From Sheuella amnicola (GTDB lineage Bacteria; Pseudomonadota; Gammaproteobacteria; Burkholderiales; Burkholderiaceae_B), in assembly GCF_010499255.1 (NCBI RefSeq), contig NZ_JAAGRN010000011.1:34524-98523 (forward strand): 64,000 bases of DNA, given 5' to 3'. Shown in pieces: positions 17,682 to 26,595 of the stretch (its first letter is position 1; each line of letters starts with the position of its first letter). The position numbers and the translations under genes were made by a program. The notes under the pieces were generated by a model. That model worked only from the letters and a program-made list of their open reading frames with translations. It was not told the DNA's origin and made no database searches.

Positions 17682-17694
17682 TTGCAAGGTTGTG

Positions 17695-17723
17695 GTGACG
17701 TAGGCAGTTCGCTCAGCTAGAAT
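17695..17723 (+). promoter_or_regulatory. candidate sigma70 promoter for the 2Fe-2S/molybdopterin gene pair
   Basis: GTGACG (17695-17700) and TAGAAT (17718-17723) are separated by exactly 17 bases and lie 30 bases before the first ATG. Each hexamer matches the sigma70 consensus at four or five positions. Confidence 0.4.
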
Positions 17724-17753
17724 CGGTAAAAAATCCAACCTCAGGAGACTTTC

Positions 17754-18206
17754 ATGCCTCAAGAACTTAACGTCAACGGCAAGATGCATACTGTCGATGT
17801 CGATCCTAATACGCCTTTGCTTTGGGTGATCCGAGAACAAGTCGGATTGACGGGAACCAAGTATGGTTGTGGCGTGGCCCAATGCGGCTCTTGCACGGTG
17901 ATGGTTGACGGCAAAGCAGTTCGATCATGTGCCTACCCCGTAAGCGCGGTTGGCAAGCAAAAAATCCAGACGATCGAAGGGTTGGCAACCGACGGAAAGC
18001 TGACCAAGTTGCAACAAGCCTGGATAGATCATCAAGTGCCTCAGTGTGGATATTGCCAATCAGGCATGTTGATGGCCGTGACGGATTTGCTTAAAAATAA
18101 TCCGAAGCCCACTGATGCCGATATTGATGCGGCGATCACCAACATTTGTCGTTGCGGCTCGTTCCAGCAGGTTCGTGCGGCTGTTCACTCTGTTGCTAAA
18201 GGTTAA
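17754..18206 (+). CDS. 2Fe-2S subunit of a molybdenum hydroxylase (IorA-type)
   Basis: A 150-residue ferredoxin-like subunit with two [2Fe-2S] clusters. The plant-ferredoxin-type N-domain carries YGCGVAQCGSC, and the C-domain carries PQCGYCQSGM and NICRCGSF. This arrangement is that of the small subunit of xanthine-dehydrogenase-family enzymes such as isoquinoline 1-oxidoreductase IorA. It passes electrons from the molybdenum centre to an outside acceptor. The ATG at 17754 follows CAGGAGAC. The large subunit begins 10 bases after its stop. No FAD subunit is encoded here, as expected for the two-subunit, cytochrome-linked branch of the family. Confidence 0.92.
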   Translation: MPQELNVNGKMHTVDVDPNTPLLWVIREQVGLTGTKYGCGVAQCGSCTVMVDGKAVRSCAYPVSAVGKQKIQTIEGLATDGKLTKLQQAWIDHQVPQCGYCQSGMLMAVTDLLKNNPKPTDADIDAAITNICRCGSFQQVRAAVHSVAKG

Positions 18207-18216
18207 GGAGCCACTC

Positions 18217-20415
18217 ATGAATGCACGCGTCCCCAATCTCTCACGCCGTCATTTCATCGTCGGCACTACGGCAGTCGGCGCCGGTTTGTCTCTTGGACTG
18301 ACTTTCCCTTTTGCAATCGGTAATGCCGAAGCAGCACTTTCTACGCCTGAAATTGGTGCCTGGGTAGTGATCAAGCCGGATGATACGGTGGTTGTTCGCG
18401 TTGTCCGTTCCGAAATGGGACAGGGCACGATTACAGGGCTTGCCCAAATGGTTGCCGAAGAGCTCGAGTGCGACTGGAATAAAGTGACTGTCGAATATCC
18501 GACCCCCGGAGAAAGCCTCAAGCGCAAGCGCGTATGGGGTGATTTTTCCACCGGAGGGAGTCGCGGCATACGGACATCCGAGGATTATGTCCGTAAAGGC
18601 GGTGCTGCTGCCCGCATGATGTTGATTGAGGCGGCCGCCAGCGAATGGAAAGTCCCCGCGGCTGAGTGCGTTGCATCCAACAGCACGATTACACACAAAC
18701 CAAGCGGTCGTAAAACTACCTTTGGTGCCGTATCCGTTGCCGCCTCCAAATTACCAGTCCCCGCACCGGCCGATATTAAACTGAAGGATCCGAAAGAGTG
18801 GAAAGTGATCGGTCAATCCAAGGACCGCATCGACACTTTCGCCGATAAAGTAACCGGCAAGCAGGTATATGGAATCGATCTGCAATTGCCCGGAATGTTG
18901 GTTGCCAATATTAAGGAGTGTCCGGTTTTCGGCGGAAAAGTAAAAAGCTTTGACGCAAGCAAAGCGACGGCAATGAAGGGCGTCAAAAAGGTGCTTCAAA
19001 TCGGCGACTCGGCTGTGGCGGTCGTTGCCGATACGTTTTGGACTGCAAAAACAGCCTTGGATCAAGTGGCTATCGAATGGGATTTTGGACCGAACGCTAA
19101 AGTATCCAGCGACACAATCAAAGCTGCTTTTGTCGAGGGATTGACAGCCGAGCAGGCTTTTGTCGGCAACCAGTTTGGCGATATCAAGGCTGCCAAGGCA
19201 TCGGCGGCAAAAACGATCGAATCGACCTATTCATATCCGTTCCTGAATCATGCTCCGATGGAGCCCATGAACGCCACTGCCAAGTGGACTCCCGAACGTT
19301 GTGAGGCATGGGTACCTACTCAGGACGGTGAGGCGTCACTGGCTGCCGTGATCGCAGCTTCGGGCTTGAAGGCCGAGAATTGCGAAGTTTATAAAATCAA
19401 TCTGGGCGGAGGCTTTGGCAGAAGAGGTGCTTTCCAGGATTACACGACCCAAGCTGTCAGGATCGCCAAGGCAATGCCAGGGGTCCCGGTCAAGTTGATT
19501 TGGACGCGTGAAGAGGATATGACACAAGGTCGCTATCATCCTGCGATGATGTGCAAATTGACCGGCACTTTCGATGCAAACAAGAATTTGACCGGATTGC
19601 ATATGCGTTTGTCTGGCCAATCGATTTTGGCCGCAGTGCGTCCCGCTGTGGTCGAGCAACAAAAAGGCCGTGATCCGCTTGTCTTTCAAGGCGTATTCGA
19701 TGGCGGTGAACATGGAATCGGCTATAAGTTTCCGAACCTGCTGATTGATCATGCAATGCGTAACACACATATCCCGCCGGGATTCTGGCGAGGCGTGAAC
19801 GTCAATCAGAATGCGATCTTTATCGAATGTTTCATGGACGAGTTGGCGGATCAAGCTGGTGTCGATCCGGTCGAGTTCCGTCGTAAGTTCATGGGCGACT
19901 ATCCCCGAAACCTAGCTGCTTTGAATGCGGTTGCCGATCGTATCGGTTGGACCAAGCCCGCTGCGCCTGGAGTATTCAGGGGTGTGTCGCAGATGAAGGC
20001 ATTTGGCAGTTTCGTAGCGGCTGCAGTCGAACTTTCGGTCAAGGACGGCAACAAGGTCAAGATTCACCGTATCGTCGCGGCGACCGATTGTGGCTATGCA
20101 GTCAATCCTGCTCAGATCGAGCGTCAGGTTGCAGGTTCTTTCGTGTATGGATTGTCGGCCTTGTTCCTGGAGGAATGCACAGTCAAGGATGGTCGGATTC
20201 AGCAAACCAACTTTACCGATTTCGATTCCATGCGAATCGCACAAATGCCTAAAGTGGAAACCATCATTTTGCAAGGCGGGGGTAAAGAGTGGGGCGGTAT
20301 CGGAGAGCCTACGATTTGCGTAGCAGCCCCCGCGGTTCTGAATGCGATTTTCCGGGCAACCGGCAAGCGCTTGCGTGATGTTCCGTTGAAAAATAGCGGA
20401 TTCACGCTGATCTGA
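18217..20415 (+). CDS. molybdopterin-binding large subunit of a xanthine-dehydrogenase-family oxidoreductase (IorB-type)
   Basis: A 732-residue protein with a twin-arginine signal (SRRHFIVGTT), implying export of the folded, cofactor-loaded enzyme. MoCo-contact motifs include RSEMGQGTITGLAQMVAEEL, GGGFGRRG (about residue 396) and the catalytic Glu in GGIGEP near the C-terminus. Relatives oxidise N-heterocycles or aldehydes with water as oxygen source. The ATG at 18217 is preceded by AAGGAG; a longer frame reaching back into the 2Fe-2S gene is not credible. soxX, a c-type cytochrome, begins only 20 bases downstream, so the enzyme may share a transcript with a potential electron acceptor. The substrate is undetermined. 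Confidence 0.9.
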   Translation: MNARVPNLSRRHFIVGTTAVGAGLSLGLTFPFAIGNAEAALSTPEIGAWVVIKPDDTVVVRVVRSEMGQGTITGLAQMVAEELECDWNKVTVEYPTPGESLKRKRVWGDFSTGGSRGIRTSEDYVRKGGAAARMMLIEAAASEWKVPAAECVASNSTITHKPSGRKTTFGAVSVAASKLPVPAPADIKLKDPKEWKVIGQSKDRIDTFADKVTGKQVYGIDLQLPGMLVANIKECPVFGGKVKSFDASKATAMKGVKKVLQIGDSAVAVVADTFWTAKTALDQVAIEWDFGPNAKVSSDTIKAAFVEGLTAEQAFVGNQFGDIKAAKASAAKTIESTYSYPFLNHAPMEPMNATAKWTPERCEAWVPTQDGEASLAAVIAASGLKAENCEVYKINLGGGFGRRGAFQDYTTQAVRIAKAMPGVPVKLIWTREEDMTQGRYHPAMMCKLTGTFDANKNLTGLHMRLSGQSILAAVRPAVVEQQKGRDPLVFQGVFDGGEHGIGYKFPNLLIDHAMRNTHIPPGFWRGVNVNQNAIFIECFMDELADQAGVDPVEFRRKFMGDYPRNLAALNAVADRIGWTKPAAPGVFRGVSQMKAFGSFVAAAVELSVKDGNKVKIHRIVAATDCGYAVNPAQIERQVAGSFVYGLSALFLEECTVKDGRIQQTNFTDFDSMRIAQMPKVETIILQGGGKEWGGIGEPTICVAAPAVLNAIFRATGKRLRDVPLKNSGFTLI

Positions 20416-20435
20416 TCGACCCGAGGTTAGGATGT

Positions 20436-20879
20436 ATGCATGCCTTGATTGTCCTTTACATCGTATGCATACTTCTTAACTTTGGTGTGGGAAGTGGTTC
20501 GGCATTCGCACAACCGATTTTCAATAATGATTCAATTGATGCGCCCTTAAATGATCTTACTGGAGACGCCGCGCGAGGTCGAAAAATAGTTCTGAGTCGT
20601 CAAGCCGGACTTTGTATTTTGTGTCATAGCGGCCCATTTCCCGAGGAACGATTTCAAGGCAATCTAGCCCCGGATTTGGCGTTAAGTGCTTCAAAGCTTT
20701 CTTCCGGGCAGATTCGGGCACGCATCGTCGATGCTAGAAGATTTAATCCGGATAGCATCATGCCATCCTATTTCAGCACGGAGCATCTAGCACGTATTGC
20801 CCCACAGTACGAAGGTAAAACGATCTTAAATGCACAGGAAATCGAGGATGTAGTTGCGTTTTTAGTGAGTTTGAAATGA
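20436..20879 (+). CDS. soxX: SoxX, monohaem cytochrome c subunit of the SoxAX complex
   Basis: A 147-residue exported cytochrome: signal peptide ending in GSAFAQP, then GDAARGRKIVLSRQAGLCIL, with the haem attachment site CILCHSG. NLAPDLALSAS and MPSYFSTEHL follow; this Met probably supplies the axial ligand. The C-terminal EIEDVVAFLVSLK is typical of SoxX. With SoxA it attaches thiosulfate to the carrier protein SoxY in the periplasm. Its stop overlaps the soxY start by 4 bases. The ATG at 20436 follows AGGTTAGGA. Confidence 0.9.
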   Translation: MHALIVLYIVCILLNFGVGSGSAFAQPIFNNDSIDAPLNDLTGDAARGRKIVLSRQAGLCILCHSGPFPEERFQGNLAPDLALSASKLSSGQIRARIVDARRFNPDSIMPSYFSTEHLARIAPQYEGKTILNAQEIEDVVAFLVSLK

Positions 20880-21322
20880 ATAAAATCAATCGACGAAAAA
20901 TGCTGGCATTTGCGGGAATCATAGGGCTGTCGCCTTGGATGAAGCTAAGCGCTACCGAAGCAGAGGCCGCGCAGGCGATCAAGAAAATAGTTGGCGCGTC
21001 CAAAATCCGCTCGGGCCGTGTGACGCTGGATATTCCCCCTCTGGTCGAGAATGGCAATCTAGTTGAAATGAGGGTTTCGATCGCCAGTCCGATGACCCCA
21101 AGCGATCATGTGCGTGCCATCCATATCATCGCCGAGGGCAATCCATTGCCGAATATCGTGAGTTTTTATCTCAACTCCAGATCCGGACGTGCGGTAGTGA
21201 CTACGCGCATTCGTCTGGCTGACTCGCAGAGAGTTTGGGCAATCGCGCAAATGAGTGATGGCGAGTTTTGGCAGGGCTATGCGGAAACTCTTGTGACACT
21301 TGCTGCGTGTACAGAGGTGTAA
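20876..21322 (+). CDS. soxY: SoxY, sulfur-carrier subunit with a non-canonical C-terminus
   Basis: A 148-residue protein with a Tat-type signal (NRRKMLAFAG) and a SoxY fold: IPPLVENGNLVEMRVSIASP, a Greek-key domain including VWAIAQMSDGEFWQG, then the C-terminal arm. SoxYZ carries sulfur intermediates on a Cys in a C-terminal GGCGG tail. Here the tail reads TLAACTEV: the Cys (residue 145) remains but all four flanking glycines are replaced. The reading frame is intact, with no sign of a frameshift. It overlaps soxX by 4 bases and is followed after two bases by soxZ, its structural partner. The loss of the flexible glycines could change arm mobility or partner range. Confidence 0.88.
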   Translation: MNKINRRKMLAFAGIIGLSPWMKLSATEAEAAQAIKKIVGASKIRSGRVTLDIPPLVENGNLVEMRVSIASPMTPSDHVRAIHIIAEGNPLPNIVSFYLNSRSGRAVVTTRIRLADSQRVWAIAQMSDGEFWQGYAETLVTLAACTEV

Positions 21323-21324
21323 AG

Positions 21325-21654
21325 ATGAGTAGAACCTCCAGAACATTGGTCACGATACCTCAAACGGCAAAGAAAGACGAAATTATCGATATTCGCGTGC
21401 TGGTGCAACATGATATGGAAAGCGGCTTTCGACACGATCAACAAGGACGTCGGATTGATCGCGACATTATCAGGGAGTTTGTCTGCACGTATAACGGAAC
21501 GGAAGTATTCAGGGCTGATTTACATCCAGGCGTTGGCGCAAATCCCATGTTTGTCTTTTCAACCATCGCAGTCGAAAGCGGTACACTGGAGTTCAAATGG
21601 ACTGGCGATAACGATTATGCGGCATTTGCGACAAGCAAAATTACTGTCTTGTGA
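21325..21654 (+). CDS. soxZ: SoxZ, partner of the SoxYZ carrier complex
   Basis: A 109-residue protein without a signal peptide, as usual for SoxZ, which is exported bound to SoxY. Diagnostic segments are LVQHDMESGFRHDQQGRRI, REFVCTYNGTEVFRADLHPG, and a C-terminal LEFKWTGDNDYAAFATSKI. The ATG at 21325 lies two bases after the soxY stop; an in-frame start at 21268 inside soxY was rejected because SoxZ proteins normally begin near the sequence SRTSRTLVTIP. Confidence 0.92.
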   Translation: MSRTSRTLVTIPQTAKKDEIIDIRVLVQHDMESGFRHDQQGRRIDRDIIREFVCTYNGTEVFRADLHPGVGANPMFVFSTIAVESGTLEFKWTGDNDYAAFATSKITVL

Positions 21655-21676
21655 AGCCGCCGATCAGAAGCTTTGA

Positions 21677-22459
21677 ATGAGAAGACAGTTTTTGCGTCTA
21701 ATGATGAGTTGCTCGCTTGCAGTCTGTTTCTACACAGGCATTGCGCAAGCAGACTATGTTGGCAATGATCGCCAGTCCTCATTTGGATTGATGTCCAGAG
21801 AAACCCAAGCAATGCAACAGGATCCGACTCAGAACCCTGCGACATTCTGGGTGCTGGACGGTGAAGCTCTGTGGAACAGACCGGCTGGTCAAAATAGTGT
21901 CTCATGCGCATCATGTCATGGTCAGGCCGAGAAATCCATGAAAGGAGTAGCGGCTAGTTTTCCCAAGTTGGTTCAGAATAAACTGTTGAACCTCGAAGGA
22001 CAAATCAACCTGTGCACGACCCAGAGGCAGCAAAGCAAGCCTTTCGCTCACGAGAGTAAAGAGTTATTGTCCTTATTGGCTTTTGTCGGAACTCAATCTA
22101 AGGGGATGCCCATTACCGTAGATCAATCCCCCGCGATCGAAAAGCATCTTCAATCGGGGAAAAATCTGTTTGAACAAAAGATGGGTCAACTGAATCTTTC
22201 TTGCGCGCAGTGTCATGCAGAGCGGGCAGGCAAGAAATTGGCGGGCAATCCGATTCCGCAAGGGCATCCCACCGGTTATCCGATTTATCGTCTTGAATGG
22301 CAATCGGTGGGGTCGCTTGAAAGGCGATTGCGAAACTGTTTGACCGGAGTTCGGGCGCAACCTTTCGCAGATGACTCAAAAGAGATCCTAGAGCTTGAGT
22401 TGTATTTGATGTGGCGGGCGCGTGGAATGGATATTGAAACGCCCGCTGTAAGGCCTTAG
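21677..22459 (+). CDS. soxA: SoxA, dihaem cytochrome c of the SoxAX complex
   Basis: A 260-residue exported protein (signal ending in GIAQADY) with two haem sites, SCASCHG and SCAQCHAE, so it is the dihaem form. Later motifs match SoxA: NPIPQGHPTGYPIYRLEW and RLRNCLTGVRAQPF, where the Cys is expected to be the haem-ligating active-site residue, and a C-terminal ELYLMWRARGMDIETPAVRP. With SoxX it oxidatively couples thiosulfate to SoxY in the periplasm. It is the last gene of the set; neither soxB nor soxCD follows, and the next gene is on the other strand. Confidence 0.92.
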   Translation: MRRQFLRLMMSCSLAVCFYTGIAQADYVGNDRQSSFGLMSRETQAMQQDPTQNPATFWVLDGEALWNRPAGQNSVSCASCHGQAEKSMKGVAASFPKLVQNKLLNLEGQINLCTTQRQQSKPFAHESKELLSLLAFVGTQSKGMPITVDQSPAIEKHLQSGKNLFEQKMGQLNLSCAQCHAERAGKKLAGNPIPQGHPTGYPIYRLEWQSVGSLERRLRNCLTGVRAQPFADDSKEILELELYLMWRARGMDIETPAVRP

Positions 22460-22466
22460 TTCCTGT

Positions 22467-23081
22467 TCATCCACCGGAAAGACTTTTCGAATCCTCTGAG
22501 TACTCAGTGCCTTCCAGATGTCGGCTGCAATTGATCAATTGAACCGCATGCGGTTGATCCATGCCGAATACGGTGATGGATGTATTTGCGATGCGTGCAG
22601 GCATAGGCTGACCATTTCTTTCAATGCAGCTTTGCAACATAACTTGAATAACCAACCCATGACTGACTACGACAAGAGGCCCATCCAAGGATTTTCGTAG
22701 GCTGATGATCTTTTTGAAGGCTTGCGCCACGCGTTGGTTGAACGTTTCAGAGGACTCTCCACCGGGCGGATTGCCAATGTATGTGCTGGGATCGATTCCG
22801 ACAGCTTCGTGCTTTTGACCGCGCCAGTCGCCGAAATTACGCTCATGCAACAAAGTGGTTGTTGTCAGGGGTAAACCGGTTTCTTGTTCGATGGATTTTG
22901 CGGTCGTGTAGGCCCTAGGCATATCGCTACTGATAATCGCAACAGGCGCAAACTCTGCAATACGCTTAGCGACCAGTTTAGCTTGCCCCAGGCCGCGGGG
23001 GCTGAGGTCGGTTTCAGGAGGCTGGAATACTCGGGCAGCATTCAGAAGCGTTTCACCGTGACGCACAAGAATGATAGACAT
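22467..23081 (-). CDS. histidine phosphatase family protein (phosphoglycerate mutase-like)
   Basis: A 204-residue branch-1 histidine phosphatase. It has the catalytic RHGE motif at the N-terminus (LVRHGETLLN), an Arg in PRAYTTAK, an acidic LLHERNFGDWRG, and the second catalytic His in VVVSHGLVI. Members remove phosphate from small metabolites or proteins. The ATG at 23079-23081 is preceded by AGGAAGAGA and is preferred over an upstream in-frame start at 23114, because RHG normally lies within ten residues of the start. It sits 72 bases after cydB on the same strand and may be expressed with it. Confidence 0.85.
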   Translation of the reverse strand: MSIILVRHGETLLNAARVFQPPETDLSPRGLGQAKLVAKRIAEFAPVAIISSDMPRAYTTAKSIEQETGLPLTTTTLLHERNFGDWRGQKHEAVGIDPSTYIGNPPGGESSETFNQRVAQAFKKIISLRKSLDGPLVVVSHGLVIQVMLQSCIERNGQPMPARIANTSITVFGMDQPHAVQLINCSRHLEGTEYSEDSKSLSGG

Positions 23082-23153
23082 GTCTCTTCCTGGGGTTTGA
23101 ATTGTTATATGCACGAACTAATCGGATTGAATGGATTATCCGGCAGGTGTGAT

Positions 23154-24161
23154 TTATGAATGATACGAATGCGAAGAACCCACCTTGCCCTTGAACACCC
23201 TATATGAATAGGCGGTGTAGCTCAGAATAATAGGGATCAGTATTACCGCACCAATCAGAAGAAATTTAAGACTGTTTTCTGGCGCTGCAGCATCCCAAAG
23301 GGTGACCGAGGATGGAACGATATAAGGAAAAAAGCTTATGACCAGTCCGATATAAGAAAGAACAAAGAGGCATTGCGCGGCCAGAAACGGGCTTAGACTA
23401 TTGCGAAGACTGATTCCGCGAAACAGAATGAATGTCGAGATCAGGACGAGCAGGGGAACAGGAGCCACGAATAACATTGCCGGCCAAACAAACCATTTGG
23501 ATAGAAAGTGCGGATTCAGGAAAGGAGTCCAAAGGCTGACTGCGATAATCATCAATATCAAGCCCAAGGCCGCGATGCGTGCCAGGCGATATGCCATGTT
23601 TTGAAGATGGCCTTCTGTTTTTAGAATCAGCCAAGTGGACCCTAACAGCGCATAACCGATTAATAATGCGCAACCGGTAAGCAAACTGAAAGGTGATAGC
23701 CAATCGAGCTCATTGCCCGAAAATGCTCTTCCTGAGACTTGAATGCCTTGTACGAGTGTTCCAAGAGCGACACCTTGGGCAAATGCCGCGACAGAGGATC
23801 CTGCGGCAAATGCCCAGTCCCATAAGTATTGACGTTCACGACTTTTCCAGCGGAACTCAAATGCAACGCCCCTGAAAACCAGCGCGAGCAACATGACGAA
23901 AAAAGGAGTGTAAAGCGCCGGCATGATGATTGAATAGGCGAGCGGAAAAACCGCGAACAACCCTCCACCTCCAAGCACTAGCCAGGTCTCGTTGCCATCC
24001 CAAACAGGGGCTACGGAGTTCATCATTTGATCACGGTCTTGTGTTGTCTTTGCAAATGGAAACAAAATGCCAACACCCAGATCGAATCCGTCCAGACAAA
24101 CGTACGCCAGCACTGCAAATGCGATTAGTCCAGCCCAAATTAATGCGTAATCGACAGTCAT
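23154..24161 (-). CDS. cydB: cytochrome bd ubiquinol oxidase subunit II
   Basis: A 335-residue integral membrane protein with about nine hydrophobic helices. Family motifs are CLDGFDLGVGILFPF near the N-terminus, SVAPVWDGNETWLVLGGGG, and GVAFEFRWK. It forms the heterodimeric quinol oxidase with subunit I in the inner membrane and supports oxygen reduction at low oxygen or in the presence of inhibitors. The ATG overlaps the subunit I stop by 4 bases. No cydX-like small ORF was evident directly downstream. Confidence 0.95.
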   Translation of the reverse strand: MTVDYALIWAGLIAFAVLAYVCLDGFDLGVGILFPFAKTTQDRDQMMNSVAPVWDGNETWLVLGGGGLFAVFPLAYSIIMPALYTPFFVMLLALVFRGVAFEFRWKSRERQYLWDWAFAAGSSVAAFAQGVALGTLVQGIQVSGRAFSGNELDWLSPFSLLTGCALLIGYALLGSTWLILKTEGHLQNMAYRLARIAALGLILMIIAVSLWTPFLNPHFLSKWFVWPAMLFVAPVPLLVLISTFILFRGISLRNSLSPFLAAQCLFVLSYIGLVISFFPYIVPSSVTLWDAAAPENSLKFLLIGAVILIPIILSYTAYSYRVFKGKVGSSHSYHS

Positions 24162-25594
24162 GGTTTTATCCCTTTGTCAGAGTCGCGAATGACTGAAGGT
24201 GCGAATCCTGCTGCGCGAACCGGTTCGTTATGGTTAAGTTCGTCGGAATTTGCACTGGGAGGGCGAGACATTGTGCGCAAAATGTAATAAACGCCAGTGC
24301 CAAAGAGTGAAAAATAAACAAAAATGAAACCAAGCAAAGACGTGCTGATCGCTGCGGCACTGACCGGTGACGCAGAGTCTACTGTCGTCAGCAGGTTGTA
24401 GACTGTATAGGGTTGGCGTCCGACCTCTGTGACAACCCAGCCACACAATACTGCGATAAATCCAGATGGACCCATGCACAAGGCAAAGCGATGCATGAGA
24501 GTTGAATCGTATAGGGTTTTCTTATGTCTGAGCCATAGGCTCCACAAACCCAGAGTGAGCATAAGCATGCCGATACCAACCATGCCTCGAAATGCGAAGA
24601 AAACAATTCCGACCGGGGGCCGATCAGCGGATGGCCACTCCTTTAGTCCCTTGATTGTTCCGTCCATAGTATGGGTGAGAATCAGGCTGCCCAATACCGG
24701 GATTTCAACTACATAATTCATCTTTTCGGATTTTGAATCGGGAATGCCGAAAAGAATAAGAGGAGCGCGTGAAACCGTGTCGTAATGACCTTCGATCGCG
24801 GCAATCTTGCGAGGCTGATGTTTGAAGGTGTTTAGCCCATGCTGATCTCCGGCCAGCATTTGAATGGGCGCGACAATTGCGGCCATCCATAACGCCATCG
24901 AAAACATTTTTTTGACCGCCTCTTTAGATAGCGGGCTGTAATCATCGGATGTGCTTTTCTTTGATTTCAGCAAATGATATGCACCGGTTGCGCCAACGAC
25001 GAAGGCCGTTGTCAGGTAGGCTGCGAGCACCATGTGAACCAGCCGGTAAGGAAATGATGGATTGAAGATAACTTCAATCCAATCCTTGACGATGAATTGT
25101 CCTTGGTCGTTGTAGGCAAAACCGGCAGGTGTCTGCATCCAACTGTTGACAGACAGGATCCAGAATGCGGACATGAATGTTCCGGCGGCGACCATAAGTG
25201 TGGCAAAACAGTGGAGCTTGGGGCCGACTCGATTACGTCCGAAAAGCATTACCCCCAGGAATCCCGCCTCTAGAAAAAAAGCGGACATGACTTCATAACC
25301 CATCAGAGGGCCTATGACAGGGCCCACCTTGTCGGCAAACACGCTCCAGTTCGTTCCGAATTCATAACTCATCACAATTCCGGAAACCACTCCCATGCCA
25401 AACGCGATGGCAAAGATTTTTTTCCAATAATTGAATAAGGTGAGATAGACCGGTTTGCCGGTAGATAGGTGTAAAACATTCAGGACGGCCAGGTAGCTGG
25501 CCAGCCCAATGGAGAATGACGGAAAAATGATATGAAAGCTCACCGTGAAGGCGAATTGCATTCGAGCTAACGTATGCGCGTCAAACCATTCCAT
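24158..25594 (-). CDS. cydA: cytochrome bd ubiquinol oxidase subunit I (short Q-loop, CioA-like)
   Basis: A 478-residue haem-bearing subunit. It contains RMQFAFTVSFHIIFPSFSIG with the haem ligand His, YEVMSAFFLEAGFLGVMLFG, and the quinol-site motif GWVVTEVGRQPYTVYNLL. At this length it lacks the long Q-loop insertion of the E. coli enzyme, so it belongs to the short-loop group that includes cyanide-insensitive oxidases. The GRQPY replaces the more common GRQPW. It lies 29 bases after a Bug gene on the same strand and overlaps cydB. Confidence 0.94.
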   Translation of the reverse strand: MEWFDAHTLARMQFAFTVSFHIIFPSFSIGLASYLAVLNVLHLSTGKPVYLTLFNYWKKIFAIAFGMGVVSGIVMSYEFGTNWSVFADKVGPVIGPLMGYEVMSAFFLEAGFLGVMLFGRNRVGPKLHCFATLMVAAGTFMSAFWILSVNSWMQTPAGFAYNDQGQFIVKDWIEVIFNPSFPYRLVHMVLAAYLTTAFVVGATGAYHLLKSKKSTSDDYSPLSKEAVKKMFSMALWMAAIVAPIQMLAGDQHGLNTFKHQPRKIAAIEGHYDTVSRAPLILFGIPDSKSEKMNYVVEIPVLGSLILTHTMDGTIKGLKEWPSADRPPVGIVFFAFRGMVGIGMLMLTLGLWSLWLRHKKTLYDSTLMHRFALCMGPSGFIAVLCGWVVTEVGRQPYTVYNLLTTVDSASPVSAAAISTSLLGFIFVYFSLFGTGVYYILRTMSRPPSANSDELNHNEPVRAAGFAPSVIRDSDKGIKP

Positions 25595-25623
25595 GGGCCT
25601 GAGTCCTTTATTGCATTGATTAA

Positions 25624-26595
25624 TTAGTCGAGCTGGACCCCAAGGCTTTTGACTAACTCGCCAAGACGAACCGATTCGGATTGGATAAGCTTGGTGAAGT
25701 CCTCGGAACTACCTCCAATCACTTCGCTACCAATTGCTTCCCAGCGCTTTCTGAACTCGGGGTCTGCGAAGATTTCATTCAATGCCTTGTTGTATTTGGC
25801 AATGATGGCGGGCGGTGTTCCGGCAGCAGCGACAATGCCGTGCCATGCATAGTAATCAAAGCCGGGCAAACCAGATTCATTCATTGTGGGCACGTCTGGC
25901 AAAGCTGGAGCGCGATTTTTTGTCGTGACGGCAATAGGCTGCAACTGCCCGCCTTGGATGTATTTGATGGATCCGGCCATGATGTCGCACATACTGAAAA
26001 TCTGGCTGCCCATCACATCGTTTACGGCCAGGCTGGCGCCTTTGTAGGGTACGTGTTGCATCGATACGCCGGTCATTTTTTTGATCAGTTCAGGGCATAG
26101 GTGCTGAGGTGAACCGTTGCCGGCGGAGCCGAAACTAACCGCAGTCGGATTTGCTTTTGCGTAGTCGATGAATTGCTGAAGGGTTTTGATGTCGGAACCC
26201 GTTTTGACTTCAAGCACAAGCGGGAACTTGGATATTTGAATAATTGGAGCGAAATCCTTGATCGGATCGTAATTCAAATTTTTGAAGAGAGTCTGATTAA
26301 CGGACATGTTGCCGCTAGTGGCAAGCAGGATCGTGTAGCCGTCAGGTTTAGACCGGGCCACCTGGGCGCTACCGATGTTTCCGCTCGCGCCGGCCTTGTT
26401 TTCAACAATAACGGTTGTGCCGAGTTTTTGACCTAGCGGAACGGAAAGCAAGCGGGCCATGATGTCCGTGGGGCCGCCGGGAGCATAGGGCACAATGAAG
26501 TTGATTGGTTTAGAGGGCCAGTTGTCCTGAGCGCCGGAGGCGAAAGTCGCGGTTGCGATGGCCATGCCAAGCATGATCTTGTTAAATATCTTCAT
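25624..26595 (-). CDS. Bug/TctC-family periplasmic substrate-binding protein
   Basis: A 323-residue receptor with signal peptide (ending in FASGAQ). It has NWPSKPINFIVPYAPGG followed by PTDIMARL, VENKAGASGNIGSAQVA, KPDGYTILLAT and HVPYKGASLAVNDV. A good GGGGATC precedes the ATG. It is upstream of cydAB on the same strand with only 29 bases between, an odd neighbour for a respiratory oxidase that could simply reflect insertion of a receptor gene into a transcription unit. No transporter membrane subunits are linked. Confidence 0.92.
   Translation of the reverse strand: MKIFNKIMLGMAIATATFASGAQDNWPSKPINFIVPYAPGGPTDIMARLLSVPLGQKLGTTVIVENKAGASGNIGSAQVARSKPDGYTILLATSGNMSVNQTLFKNLNYDPIKDFAPIIQISKFPLVLEVKTGSDIKTLQQFIDYAKANPTAVSFGSAGNGSPQHLCPELIKKMTGVSMQHVPYKGASLAVNDVMGSQIFSMCDIMAGSIKYIQGGQLQPIAVTTKNRAPALPDVPTMNESGLPGFDYYAWHGIVAAAGTPPAIIAKYNKALNEIFADPEFRKRWEAIGSEVIGGSSEDFTKLIQSESVRLGELVKSLGVQLD

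Noticed and set aside
21298..21330. A frameshift as cause of the unusual SoxY C-terminus.
   Set aside because: The Cys and the preceding VTL align in frame, the stop is two bases before soxZ as in other sox operons, and no single-base shift restores a GGCGG tail.
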